A DNA stretch of 64,000 bases from JAJFIE01 sp964344255. Its GTDB lineage: Bacteria; Pseudomonadota; Alphaproteobacteria; Rhodospirillales; Casp-alpha2. The stretch lies in assembly GCA_964344255.1 (NCBI GenBank), contig CAYFMQ010000005.1:152417-216416 (forward strand), read 5' to 3'. Position numbers and translations under genes: made by a program. This document shows, piece after piece, positions 42,525 to 51,116 of the stretch (position 1 is its first letter; every line of letters starts with the position of its first letter). The notes beneath the pieces were generated by a model. The model did not search any database. It was not told where the DNA came from and saw nothing but the letters and a program-made list of their open reading frames with translations.

Positions 42525-43004
42525 TTATTTTCCGTTAACGGCGGCAAGCGTTTTCAGTTCGTCGAAACCTTCCTGGATGCGGGCATTGATGGGCTCAATG
42601 GCGTCCTTGTTGGTTTTGACGACCAGCTCGCGCAGATCGTTCAGGTCCTTGACGGACTTGTCGTATGCCTTACGGGCCAGTTCGGCCTGCTTTTCGACTG
42701 CTTCCTGAGGGGTCTTGGCCTTGCCGAGAACTTCCATGGCGGAAGAGGTCTTTTCAACGGCGTCACGGACGATTTCAGCCTGCCGTTCGGAAACGACACG
42801 AACACCATCCAGGATTTTCTGGTTGGCGGCGGTCAGGGCTTCCAGGCTCTTGCGCTGGCTGTCCATGACGGCATCAATGTTGGGCTGCTGAACGTTCAGA
42901 TCGCCGAACATTTTGGTGTACTGCTCTGCCGCCTTGAGCGGGTCGAAACCGCTCCAGACCTTAAAAGGGTCAAAGTCGGCGAAAGACGAGGTCTTGCGGG
43001 TCAT
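42525..43004 (-). CDS. Phasin-family protein (PHA granule-associated)
   Basis: The 159-residue amphipathic, helix-rich protein begins MTRKTSSFADFDPFKVWSGF and contains SQRKSLEALTAANQKILDGV, the phasin motif. Phasins coat polyhydroxyalkanoate granules, limit their size and can affect depolymerases. The only PHA gene in the window is this one. GGAGA lies six bases before the ATG. TGCA-rich dyads lie upstream at 43065-43146, and a terminator follows. Confidence 0.9.
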   Translation of the reverse strand: MTRKTSSFADFDPFKVWSGFDPLKAAEQYTKMFGDLNVQQPNIDAVMDSQRKSLEALTAANQKILDGVRVVSERQAEIVRDAVEKTSSAMEVLGKAKTPQEAVEKQAELARKAYDKSVKDLNDLRELVVKTNKDAIEPINARIQEGFDELKTLAAVNGK

Positions 43005-43064
43005 TACGGTATCTCCGAATAAGTCGCTTGGGCCCTAACGGGCGGTTTGTAACGAGTGCTTATT

Positions 43065-43146
43065 ATTGTGCAGTGCACAATTCAAACAATAGATGTCATA
43101 TGCTCCCAAATAGACCATATGTCAACGGTTTTTGTGCGCTGCACAA
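43065..43146 (-). promoter_or_regulatory. Two TTGTGC/GCACAA dyads upstream of the phasin gene
   Basis: ATTGTGCAGTGCACAAT (43065-43081) is a perfect 8+1+8 dyad. TTGTGC-GCT-GCACAA (43132-43146) is a second dyad of the same half-sites, 50 bp away. PhaR-type repressors that sense PHA bind TGC-rich dyads before phasin genes, so these are likely its operators. No PhaR gene is in the window. Confidence 0.65.
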
Positions 43147-43175
43147 TAAAATAATTGATCCGATAAATTCCCTAT

Positions 43176-43781
43176 TCAGGGAACGGGCTGCGTCGGCTTA
43201 TTTGGAAGGCCCGAAAACTGCCGGGCAAGCATCTCGGCCTTTCCCAAATTCCTGTCCAGGGCCGCCATGGTGGGGCCCAGGTCTTCCGTGTCGTCATCCA
43301 GCCAGACTCGGACCGTGCCCGCGAACACGGCGAACAGTCCCTTGGTCCTGACGATGCCGCCCAGGCCGGTGGAATCGACACCAGCGGCCTCCAGCATATG
43401 GGCCATGGCGGTCATGGCATGGGGTAGGCGGCAGAGCAGGGCCGCAGGGTCACACGTAATACCACGGAGAATGCTCTTCGCGCCCTTCTTGTAGGGCGCC
43501 ATGGCGTCCAGCCTGGCCATCAGCAGGGCGAACAGCCTGTCGCGCGCCGTGTCTTCATCGGAAAAACTTCGGCACTCGGCTATGGCCTTGTCCGTCACGC
43601 CGGTAATGACCGTATCGAGGATGGCGTTCTTGTCGGCAAATATGGCAAGCGCCTCGTCCAGGGGAACCTTGGCCTGTTCTGCAATGGAAGACAGGGAGAT
43701 ATCACGCCATGGCATATCCGCCGCCAGGTCGAAGGCGGCGTTGATCAGGGCTTCCTGGGGCGTTGGTTTTTTCCTGGCCAT
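43176..43781 (-). CDS. TetR-family (COQ9-like) transcriptional regulator
   Basis: The 201-residue protein has a TetR-type helix-turn-helix at about 5-50 (EALINAAFDLAADMPWRDIS then LSSIAEQAKVPLDEALAIF) and a helical ligand domain resembling COQ9-like TetR proteins (DRLFALLMARLDAMAPYKKG). I chose MARKKPTPQEA at 43781; an ATG 12 codons upstream is also possible. It is on the same strand as the phasin gene, upstream of it by about 170 bp, but the dyads lie between them. Confidence 0.8.
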   Translation of the reverse strand: MARKKPTPQEALINAAFDLAADMPWRDISLSSIAEQAKVPLDEALAIFADKNAILDTVITGVTDKAIAECRSFSDEDTARDRLFALLMARLDAMAPYKKGAKSILRGITCDPAALLCRLPHAMTAMAHMLEAAGVDSTGLGGIVRTKGLFAVFAGTVRVWLDDDTEDLGPTMAALDRNLGKAEMLARQFSGLPNKPTQPVP

Positions 43782-43845
43782 ATCAGCGATTTCCGTTTCG
43801 GTTCCACAGAGAACCATCTAACCGCTTATTATAGCACAGTGGTCT

Positions 43846-44661
43846 TTATCCAGCCAGTTCACGCGAGCGGTCGGTGGCCGCGGCGATGGCTCGGGTCACC
43901 AGGGGCTGCCAGCCGTCATCGGCCATGAGGACGCGCAGGGCTTCGGCGGTGGTGCCGCCGGGACTGGTGACGTTCTGGCGGAGCGTGGCCGCCTGTTCGG
44001 GCGACTGGCGGAGCAATTCGCCGGAGCCGGAAACGGTTTCCCGGGCGAGGCGCATGGCGAGGTCGTCGGGTAGTCCGGCTTCGACGCCGGCCTGGGCCAG
44101 GCACTCCACCAGCAGACACACATAGGCCGGTCCACCGCCAGAAAGGGCCGTAACGGCGTCGATCAGTCCTTCGTCCGTCACCCATTCCACGGAACCGACC
44201 GCCTGCAGCAACTCGCCACAGGTGTTTCGCTGGTTGTCACTGACATTGGCGTTGACGTAGCCGACGGTGATACCGCGCCTGACCGCGGCGGGCGTGTTGG
44301 GCATGGCGCGGATAATTGCGGCGTCGGCACCGAGATGACTTACGAAGTAGCCGATGGTCTTGCCGGCGGCGATCGAAAGGAAAACGGCGCCTTTTTCGAC
44401 GAACTTCCTGTAGTCGGGTAGCACGTCGTCCATGACCTGGGGCTTGACCGCCAGCATGACCACGTCGGGGTTCAGGTCTTCGGGAAGCCCGTCCGTCGAG
44501 GTAGCCGTGTTGACGCCGTGGGTTCTCTCCAGGTTGGAGGTAATGTCTGTGTTGGGATCGACAATGGTGACGTCTTCGGGCCGGATGCCTCTTTCGAGCC
44601 ACCCTTCAAGCAGCGCGCCCCCCATCTTGCCGCACCCGGCAAGCAGCAGGGTCAGTGACAT
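43846..44661 (-). CDS. proC: Pyrroline-5-carboxylate reductase
   Basis: The 271-residue enzyme performs the last step of proline synthesis. LLLAGCGKMGGALLEGWLE is the Rossmann N-terminus. VVMLAVKPQVMDDVLPD and IRAMPNTPAAVRRGIT are family blocks, and ALSGGGPAYVCLLVECLAQAG holds the active-site region; LRQNVTSPGGTTAEALRVL is the C-terminal signature. It follows the YbjN gene by 2 bp, a common pairing in alphaproteobacteria. Confidence 0.96.
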   Translation of the reverse strand: MSLTLLLAGCGKMGGALLEGWLERGIRPEDVTIVDPNTDITSNLERTHGVNTATSTDGLPEDLNPDVVMLAVKPQVMDDVLPDYRKFVEKGAVFLSIAAGKTIGYFVSHLGADAAIIRAMPNTPAAVRRGITVGYVNANVSDNQRNTCGELLQAVGSVEWVTDEGLIDAVTALSGGGPAYVCLLVECLAQAGVEAGLPDDLAMRLARETVSGSGELLRQSPEQAATLRQNVTSPGGTTAEALRVLMADDGWQPLVTRAIAAATDRSRELAG

Positions 44662-44663
44662 CG

Positions 44664-45167
44664 TCAGGCTTCTCCGACGGTTTCGATCAGCGCGGCGTCC
44701 AGGGCGTCCTGTGCTGACTTGCCGCCCCAGACAACATACTGGAACGCCGGATAGAAGCGCTCACATTCGATCAATGCCGTATCCAGCAGATCCTCGACCT
44801 GCTCCAGCGACGGTTGCGGCGTACCCCGCATGGGCAGGGCATGGCGGAACATCGGCAAGCCCTCGTCGGCCCAGATGGAAAAGTGTCCCAGCCAGAGCCG
44901 TTCGTTCACAACCGCCAGCAGCTCATAGATGGGCGATATTTTTTCCAGTGGAACACGCATGTCGAAGGCGCATGTAAAGTGCATGGCGTCGACGGCGTCA
45001 TTCCAGGCGAAGTGAAGGCTGTAATCGCACCACCGCCCAGGCGCCTGGACGGCCAGCTCTTCGTCGTTTCGGCGATCGAAGATCCAGTCGTTGTATTCCA
45101 CAAGTTGCTCGATGATATCGAGGGGGTGGACTTGTGCGGTTTCGTTGGTCGTGCTTAACAGTGACAT
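44664..45167 (-). CDS. YbjN-domain protein
   Basis: The 167-residue protein is a YbjN-family member (type III chaperone-like fold): HPLDIIEQLVEYNDWIFDRR near the N-terminus and LLAVVNERLWLGHFSIWADE in the core. Its role is unclear; YbjN overexpression affects motility and stress in E. coli. I chose the ATG at 45167, which has GGGGAG five bases upstream. proC follows at once. Confidence 0.88.
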   Translation of the reverse strand: MSLLSTTNETAQVHPLDIIEQLVEYNDWIFDRRNDEELAVQAPGRWCDYSLHFAWNDAVDAMHFTCAFDMRVPLEKISPIYELLAVVNERLWLGHFSIWADEGLPMFRHALPMRGTPQPSLEQVEDLLDTALIECERFYPAFQYVVWGGKSAQDALDAALIETVGEA

Positions 45168-45479
45168 ACCCGCTCCCCTTATAGCCAGTGGCATATCCCC
45201 GTATCCATGTCATATGGATATCCGGGGTGAGTGTGCCGGTTGAATTCACTAGATATAGCTATAACACCAATATTTTGCGAATTCGTTACTATCGACCCAC
45301 AAGGTATAGTCTGCCAGCGACTTGAATCGCGTGCAAGTCTCCTGTGCGAAATCTATCCACGAATGTTGTGGAAAAACCCGAAAACAGGGATTTTTCTGTG
45401 AATATCTTAACGTGCGATCAAAGAATGGCGAGGTAATTCAGTGCATACTGAAGAAAAAAGCAGTCTGTCGGGCCGTGGT
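45168..45479. other. AT-rich intergenic region with DnaA-like boxes
   Basis: No gene is seen in these 312 bases. The reverse DnaA-box consensus TGTGGAAAA occurs at 45367-45375, and CTATCCACG lies 7 bases to its left, making a loose TCCAC/GTGGA dyad. The other sequence is AT-rich with no clear terminator. It weakens any claim that DnaA boxes mark a unique origin at 27362-27629. Confidence 0.4.
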
Positions 45480-45809
45480 TCAAGAATCGCGCCTGTGCCA
45501 GTTTTTTCCTCCGGCTTTCTTCTTTGCAGGTTCGGCCTTTTTCCTGGCGGCGGGTTTTTTCTTAGGAGCAAGCTGCGCTTCCAGTTCGGCGACGCGTTTT
45601 TCCAGCTTCTCCTGCTGCAGACGGGCCTCGGCGGCCATGGCCTTGACGGCTTCGAATTCTTCGCGGGCAACCAAATCGGAATCCACCAGCAGCTTTTCGA
45701 TCTGGTGGCGCACCAGCGCCTCGATTTCGGCCTTCATGCCCGTCAGGGTGGAAACGGCGCCATTGGCGACTTTCGCCATATCATCGAACAAGCGGTTTGA
45801 TGTCTGCAT
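45480..45809 (-). CDS. ubiK: UbiK-family accessory factor for ubiquinone synthesis
   Basis: The 109-residue coiled-coil protein has MQTSNRLFDDMAKVANGAVS, then EIEALVRHQIEKLLVDSDLV and VAREEFEAVKAMAAEA, the UbiK/YqiC (BMFP) core that binds UbiJ and lipids. A basic KKKPAARKKAEPAKKK tail follows, longer than the E. coli form. It precedes rfaD on the opposite strand, across about 200 bp with no clear feature. Confidence 0.9.
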   Translation of the reverse strand: MQTSNRLFDDMAKVANGAVSTLTGMKAEIEALVRHQIEKLLVDSDLVAREEFEAVKAMAAEARLQQEKLEKRVAELEAQLAPKKKPAARKKAEPAKKKAGGKNWHRRDS

Positions 45810-46015
45810 GGAACAACGGGCCTCCGATTTGAGGTAAACGGTCAGTAAACTCCTTAAACTATATGCGCCCGTCAGGCGGTTTATGCAACCGTAACCGCTC
45901 GCATGGCGCGTTAACGGGCTTGCCTTGTCCAGCCATAAAGGTCAGCCTATAAAGACATTCAGGGATTAGCCCGATTAACGGCGCCAGGCCTCTGGCGCTT
46001 CCAGGGAAGGGAAAC

Positions 46016-47029
46016 ATGACTGCATCTGATCTGTCCAACCGGGGGGCCTATATCGTTACCGGCGCTGCCGGATTCATCGGTTCCAACATCGCAGCGGCGC
46101 TTGATAACCAAGGCGCGCGCGTCGTTGTTTCCGACAGGCTGAGAGACGGTGATAAGTGGCGCAATATCGCCAAGCGGGAACTGTTCGATGTCGTACATCC
46201 CGATCAGTTGCCGAAGTTCCTAGAAGACCACGATGGTGGTATCGAGGCGATCATCCACATGGGGGCGATTTCGTCGACCACGGAAACGGATGCTGATTTG
46301 ATCATCGACAACAATTATCGTCTCTCGCTGGACCTCTGGATGTGGTGCTCGCGCCACGGCGTGCCGTTTATCTACGCCTCTTCCGCGGCGACCTATGGGG
46401 ACGGCTCCAACGGATTCGACGACGATAGCAGCATCGACGCCCTGGCGCAGTTACGGCCTCTCAATCCCTACGGCTGGAGCAAACACCTGTTCGACAGGAG
46501 GGTGGCGCGGATTGTCGCCGAAGGCGATCTCAGGCCGCCGCAGTGGGCGGGGCTCAAGTTCTTCAACGTCTATGGGCCCAACGAATACCACAAGGGCAAC
46601 ATGCGAAGCGTCGTCTCTCAGGTCTACCCCCGCGCCATGAAGGACTTGCCGGCGAAATTGTTCAAATCCCATCATCCCGATTACGAGGACGGCGGTCAGT
46701 TGCGGGATTTCGTCTGGGTCGGCGATTGCGTCGATATTATCCTGTGGCTGCTGGATAACCGGGAGGTCAGCGGGCTGTTCAATTGCGGCACAGGCGAGGC
46801 GCGCAGCTTCGCCGACCTGGCGTCAGCCGTCTACCGGGCGCTGGACAAGGAGCCGATGATCGAATTTGTGCCGACGCCCGAGAACATCCGCGACAAATAC
46901 CAGTATTTTACCGAGGCGAAGATGGAGCGGCTTCGAGCCGCCGGATACGACAAGCCGGCGACATCCCTGGAAGACGGAATCAGGGCCTATGTGCAGGACT
47001 ACCTGAATACGTCGGATCCCTATCTCTGA
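46016..47029 (+). CDS. rfaD: ADP-L-glycero-D-manno-heptose-6-epimerase
   Basis: The 337-residue SDR epimerase makes the ADP-heptose used for LPS inner core. VTGAAGFIGSNIAAAL binds NADP, IHMGAISSTTETDADLI is typical of HldD, the Y-x3-K catalytic pair is in NPYGWSKHLFD, and FNVYGPNEYHKGNMRSV is another family block. GGAAGGGAAAC lies before the ATG. It is followed 25 bp later by lgt. Confidence 0.94.
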   Translation: MTASDLSNRGAYIVTGAAGFIGSNIAAALDNQGARVVVSDRLRDGDKWRNIAKRELFDVVHPDQLPKFLEDHDGGIEAIIHMGAISSTTETDADLIIDNNYRLSLDLWMWCSRHGVPFIYASSAATYGDGSNGFDDDSSIDALAQLRPLNPYGWSKHLFDRRVARIVAEGDLRPPQWAGLKFFNVYGPNEYHKGNMRSVVSQVYPRAMKDLPAKLFKSHHPDYEDGGQLRDFVWVGDCVDIILWLLDNREVSGLFNCGTGEARSFADLASAVYRALDKEPMIEFVPTPENIRDKYQYFTEAKMERLRAAGYDKPATSLEDGIRAYVQDYLNTSDPYL

Positions 47030-47054
47030 CGCGTATAAATAGCTATAGGATAAA

Positions 47055-47870
47055 ATGATGGCCTTCGCCTTCACGTTTCCCGCTATTGATCCTGTTCTCA
47101 TTGAAATCAGCCCCATCGTGATCCGCTGGTACGCCCTGGCCTACATTGCCGGGCTGTTGCTGGGCTGGCAGTTGATGCGAAGGCTGGCGCGGTCCGTTTC
47201 CGACCAGATTACCGTTGTGGATGTGGATGATTTCCTGGTCTGGGCCACGGCCGGGGTGATCCTGGGCGGACGTTTGGGATACGTGCTGTTCTATAAACCT
47301 GGATACTACCTCGATAACCCCATGGCTATCCTGGCTGTGTGGCAGGGCGGCATGTCCTTTCACGGCGGTTTCGTCGGCGTCATTTTGGCGGCGTGGCTGT
47401 TTACGAAAAAACGCAAGATACCGCCTCTGCTGTTCGGCGACCTGCTGGCGTGTGTTGCGCCGCTTGGCCTGTTTTTCGGCCGTATCGCCAATTTCATCAA
47501 CGGCGAGCTGTTCGGGCGTGTCAGCGACGTTCCGTGGGCCATGGTTTTTCCCCGCGGCGGGCCTGAGCCGCGTCACCCGAGCCAGCTTTACGAGGCCGGG
47601 CTGGAAGGCCTTGTGTTACTGATTGTCCTGCTTGTTGCGTCCATGGACAAGACCGTGTGCCGGCGTCATGGCACCCGCTTCGGCATCTTCATGGTCGGCT
47701 ACGGCCTGGCCCGCAGTTTTGTTGAACTTTACCGCGAACCGGACGCCCATCTCGGCTTTATCTCTGGCAATATGACCATGGGACAGCTGCTGTCGGTTCC
47801 CATGCTGCTGATCGGTGCGGCCCTGATCGTTTACGCCAAACGCCGAGATCAGTCTGATCCAGAAAAATGA
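47055..47870 (+). CDS. lgt: Prolipoprotein diacylglyceryl transferase
   Basis: The 271-residue multi-spanning enzyme transfers diacylglycerol to the lipobox cysteine of lipoproteins. WYALAYIAGLLLGWQL is the N-terminal signature. WQGGMSFHGGFVGVIL holds the essential H-G-G, GRIANFINGELFGR is the diagnostic loop, and RHPSQLYEAGLEG and ARSFVELYREPD follow. The window has several predicted lipoproteins (51117, 52241, 57562) that need it. Its stop overlaps the midA start. Confidence 0.96.
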   Translation: MMAFAFTFPAIDPVLIEISPIVIRWYALAYIAGLLLGWQLMRRLARSVSDQITVVDVDDFLVWATAGVILGGRLGYVLFYKPGYYLDNPMAILAVWQGGMSFHGGFVGVILAAWLFTKKRKIPPLLFGDLLACVAPLGLFFGRIANFINGELFGRVSDVPWAMVFPRGGPEPRHPSQLYEAGLEGLVLLIVLLVASMDKTVCRRHGTRFGIFMVGYGLARSFVELYREPDAHLGFISGNMTMGQLLSVPMLLIGAALIVYAKRRDQSDPEK

Positions 47871-48973
47871 TCGAAAAGAGCAAGCTGTTTGATCATCTTC
47901 GCGCCCGTATCGTGCGTGACGGCCCCCTGACCGTTGCCCAGTTCATGGAGGAAGCCCTGGGCCATCCGGAAATGGGTTACTACACAACCCGCGATCCGCT
48001 GGGCGAGCGGGGGGATTTCATCACCGCACCGGAAATTTCACAGGTTTTCGGCGAGCTGATTGGAGTCTGGTGCGCCTCCGTCTGGCAGTCCCTGGGCGAG
48101 CCCTCAGCGTTTCATCTGGTTGAGTTGGGGCCCGGGCGGGGCACCCTGATGGCCGATGCCCTGCGCGCGACCAGGAACGTCGTGGGATTTCATGCGGCGG
48201 CGCGCATAAACATGGTCGAAACAAGTCCGGTGTTACGGGGAAAACAGCAGACCACCCTGTCCGCCCTGGGCGGCGGAATCCATGAGCCTAAGTGGTGGCG
48301 CGATCTCTCACAGGTGCCGGAGGGTCCGGCCATCGTCGTCGCCAACGAATTTTTCGATGCCCTGCCGGTGCGCCAGTTCCAGCGCGCGGTCTCGTCTTGG
48401 CGGGAGCGCCTTGTCGATCTGAACGAAACTCGGGATGGTTTGGTCTTCAGGCTCGATGACAAACCGGCGAAGGCGCACCTGATTCCCAAAGCGGTGACAC
48501 AGGCTGCCGACGGTGCCTGGGTGGAAGCATCGCCCACAGCCCTGCGTATCATGTATACGCTCGCGGATCGTCTTTGCCATCAGGGCGGCGCGGCGCTGGT
48601 TATCGATTACGGGCATACGGAAACGGTGCCGGGGGAAACCCTGCAGGCCCTGCAGGCGCACCGCTATGGCGATGTGCTGTCGTCGCCGGGTGAGCAGGAC
48701 CTCACATGCCATGTGGATTTCCAGGCCCTTACCCGCGTTGCAGGGGATGCCGGTGCCGCCTGTCATGGCCCCGTTACCCAGGCCGATTTCCTGAATGCCC
48801 TGGGGTGGGGTATCCGAGCCCGAACCCTGGTTGAAAAGGCGAAAGACGAGGCTCAGGCGGAAGCCGTACTGAGCGGTGCGAACCGCCTTGTCGATTCGAG
48901 CCAAATGGGAGCCCTGTTCAAGGTGATGGGGATATCGTCACCGGAGATCGGTACGCTGGCGGGCCTGAGTTAG
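47867..48973 (+). CDS. SAM-dependent methyltransferase, MidA/NDUFAF7 family
   Basis: The 368-residue protein has FMEEALGHPEMGYYTTRDPL at the N-terminus and the SAM-binding ELGPGRGTLMADALRAT. NEFFDALPVRQF is a family block and IDYGHTETVPGETLQA lies in the C-half. The mitochondrial relative NDUFAF7 dimethylates an arginine of complex I; bacterial members are less studied. It overlaps lgt by 4 bp and precedes pgeF. Confidence 0.92.
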   Translation: MIEKSKLFDHLRARIVRDGPLTVAQFMEEALGHPEMGYYTTRDPLGERGDFITAPEISQVFGELIGVWCASVWQSLGEPSAFHLVELGPGRGTLMADALRATRNVVGFHAAARINMVETSPVLRGKQQTTLSALGGGIHEPKWWRDLSQVPEGPAIVVANEFFDALPVRQFQRAVSSWRERLVDLNETRDGLVFRLDDKPAKAHLIPKAVTQAADGAWVEASPTALRIMYTLADRLCHQGGAALVIDYGHTETVPGETLQALQAHRYGDVLSSPGEQDLTCHVDFQALTRVAGDAGAACHGPVTQADFLNALGWGIRARTLVEKAKDEAQAEAVLSGANRLVDSSQMGALFKVMGISSPEIGTLAGLS

Positions 48974-49048
48974 CGGGGTTTTCCGGCTCCACTATTGGAT
49001 GGGAGGACGTGTCCTTCCCTTGTCACCCAAGTCGGGGTAAAAGCGCAT

Positions 49049-49834
49049 ATGCTGAACGCACAATCATTATCCGCCATGGCATCGATCCGGCACGGCTTTT
49101 TCACGCGCGAAGGCGGTGAGAGCGAAGGCGTTTATGAATCCCTGAACTGCGGTCCCGGCTCGTCGGATATGCCGGAACGGGTTTCCGGCAACCGCGCACA
49201 GGTGGCTGAGAAAATGTGTGTCGAGCCCGCCAATCTGGTCACGCTTTATCAGGTTCACTCGCCCATGGCCGTGATCGTTGAAAAGCCCTGGGTTCAGGCC
49301 GATGCGCCCAAGGCCGACGCCATGGTCAGCGTTGAACCGGGCATCGCCCTCGGTATCCTGACGGCGGATTGCGTTCCGGTTCTATTCGCCGATCCGGATG
49401 CCGGCGTAATCGGTGCGGCCCATGCCGGCTGGAAGGGCGCTCTCGGCGGCGTGCTGGAAGCGACCGTGGCGGCCATGGAGGAACTGAACGCCGAGATTGC
49501 CCGCATCCACGCCGTAATCGGCCCCTGCATTCAACAGGAATCTTACGAAGTCGATGAAGGGTTTCGCCATGCGCTGCTGACGCAGGGCCAGGACAACGAG
49601 CGGTTTTTCAAGGCCGGGGTCAGGGATGGACATTACCAGTTCGACCTGCCGGGATTTACGCGCTCCAGGCTCGAGGCTGCAGGCGTAGGCCAGATCGAAG
49701 ATTTGGCTGTCGATACCTATACCGACGAAAACCGGTTTTTCAGCTTTCGCCGGACGACGCACCGGAGCGAGCCTGACTACGGGCGGCAGATCTCGGTCAT
49801 CGCGCTTGAAGACATTACGGAACAATCCGGCTGA
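49049..49834 (+). CDS. pgeF: Peptidoglycan editing factor PgeF (YfiH/laccase-domain)
   Basis: The 261-residue CNF1/YfiH-fold protein has FFTREGGESEGVYESLNCGP, the active-site DCVPVLFADP, HAGWKGALGGVLEATVAAM and IGPCIQQESYEVDEG. YfiH hydrolyses L-Ser-type mistakes in peptidoglycan precursors and also has polyphenol oxidase activity. I chose the ATG at 49049, which gives the family length. It follows midA as in most alphaproteobacteria. Confidence 0.92.
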   Translation: MLNAQSLSAMASIRHGFFTREGGESEGVYESLNCGPGSSDMPERVSGNRAQVAEKMCVEPANLVTLYQVHSPMAVIVEKPWVQADAPKADAMVSVEPGIALGILTADCVPVLFADPDAGVIGAAHAGWKGALGGVLEATVAAMEELNAEIARIHAVIGPCIQQESYEVDEGFRHALLTQGQDNERFFKAGVRDGHYQFDLPGFTRSRLEAAGVGQIEDLAVDTYTDENRFFSFRRTTHRSEPDYGRQISVIALEDITEQSG

Positions 49835-49852
49835 ACCAAGGGGGAGTCATTC

Positions 49853-51004
49853 ATGACAGTTTTTTTTCCTGAATCCGAACTGGCGGAACGGCGCCGGAAG
49901 ACCTGCGATGCCATGGCGGCGGAAGGCATGGACGGGTTGCTGATCTTCCGTCAGGAATCCATGTACTATCTGACAGGTTACGACACATTCGGATTTGTAT
50001 TCTTCCAGTGCCTCTATCTCGGCGCCGACGGCACGATGACCCTGCTGACCCGCCCGCCGGATTTCCGCCAGGCGCAGATCACCTCCGTGATCAAGGATAT
50101 CCGGCTCTGGGCGGACACGCCCGATGCCTCTCCCGCTGACGATTTGCGGGAAATCCTGGAAGAACACGGATGCAGGGGTAAACGGATGGGCGTGGAATGG
50201 GAATCCTACGGGCTGACGGCGAGGAACGGCCAACGCCTGAACGCAGCCATGGACGGCTTTTGTGAATTGTTGGATGCTTCCGAATTGGTTACAAAACTGC
50301 GCGTCGTCAAAAGCCCGGCGGAGATCGAGTATGTGCGGAAAGCCGGACAATTGGCTGACGCCGGCTGGGATGCGGCTGTTGAAGTCGCCGGGCCCGGCGT
50401 TAACGACGGCGAAGTTCTGGCGGCTCTTCAGGGCGCTATCTTCAAGGGCGGTGGCGATTTCCCCGCGAACGATGTCGTCCTGGGCTCCGGCCGTGATGCT
50501 ATGTTGTGCCGCTACCATACCGGGCGGCGTGTTATCGATGTGCAGGATCAACTGACCGTCGAATGGGCAGGGGTCTATCGCCACTATCATGCGGCGATGA
50601 TGCGGACTATGTGCTTCGGCAAGCCGCCTCAGCGTCAGTTGGACCTTTACGACGCGGCGCTGGGAGCGCTGGAAGCCGTCCACGAAAGCATCAAGCCCGG
50701 CAATACCTTCGGCGATGGTTACCAGGCCCATGCCGATTTGCTGGACGAGCGGGGTCTTTCGGATCATCGTTTGAAAGCCTGCGGCTATTCCCTCGGCACC
50801 ACCTATGCGCCGAACTGGATGGACTGGCCTATGCTGTATGAAGGAAATCCCGTAGAGTTTGCCCCCGGCATGGTGGTTTTCACCCACATGATCATTTTTG
50901 ACAGCGACGCGGGGCTGGCCATGACCCTGGGTGAAACCGTTCTGGTCACGGAAGGCGGCAACGAACGCCTTTCCTCGGCGTCACGCGATCTGGTTGTCAA
51001 ATAG
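49853..51004 (+). CDS. M24-family (creatinase/ectoine hydrolase-like) hydrolase lacking metal ligands, paralogue 2
   Basis: This 383-residue two-domain M24 protein is a paralogue of the one at 37103. The N-domain has SMYYLTGYDTFGFVF. In the C-domain the canonical D-x11-D metal pair is replaced by E237 (TVEWAGVYRH) and A248 (HYHAAMMRT), so metal binding is unlikely. The conserved histidine region reads ACGYSLGTTYAPNWMDWP. GGGGGAG lies before the ATG. It sits between pgeF and the small peptide/lipoprotein genes with only 29 bp to the peptide, so it may be cotranscribed with them. Confidence 0.85.
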   Translation: MTVFFPESELAERRRKTCDAMAAEGMDGLLIFRQESMYYLTGYDTFGFVFFQCLYLGADGTMTLLTRPPDFRQAQITSVIKDIRLWADTPDASPADDLREILEEHGCRGKRMGVEWESYGLTARNGQRLNAAMDGFCELLDASELVTKLRVVKSPAEIEYVRKAGQLADAGWDAAVEVAGPGVNDGEVLAALQGAIFKGGGDFPANDVVLGSGRDAMLCRYHTGRRVIDVQDQLTVEWAGVYRHYHAAMMRTMCFGKPPQRQLDLYDAALGALEAVHESIKPGNTFGDGYQAHADLLDERGLSDHRLKACGYSLGTTYAPNWMDWPMLYEGNPVEFAPGMVVFTHMIIFDSDAGLAMTLGETVLVTEGGNERLSSASRDLVVK

Positions 51005-51033
51005 GTCAGATAGGTCAATAGGAAGGAGCGCCC

Positions 51034-51102
51034 GTGCCGTATTTCGTGATGATCCTCATGTTCGCGGCGCTGGTTTTTCTCGGAACCTGTGCATTGATGT
51101 AG
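51034..51102 (+). CDS. 22-residue single-helix membrane peptide
   Basis: The frame GTG-to-TAG encodes MPYFVMILMFAALVFLGTCA plus two residues. That is one hydrophobic helix with a cysteine near its end. AAGGAG sits five to nine bases before the GTG, a far better signal than chance. The downstream lipoprotein gene's ribosome-binding AGGAG overlaps the stop codon (TAGGAG), which couples the two. No family is known to me; a lipoprotein-associated or regulatory micropeptide is a guess. Confidence 0.45.
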   Translation: MPYFVMILMFAALVFLGTCALM

Positions 51103-51116
51103 GAGCTGAAACGGGA

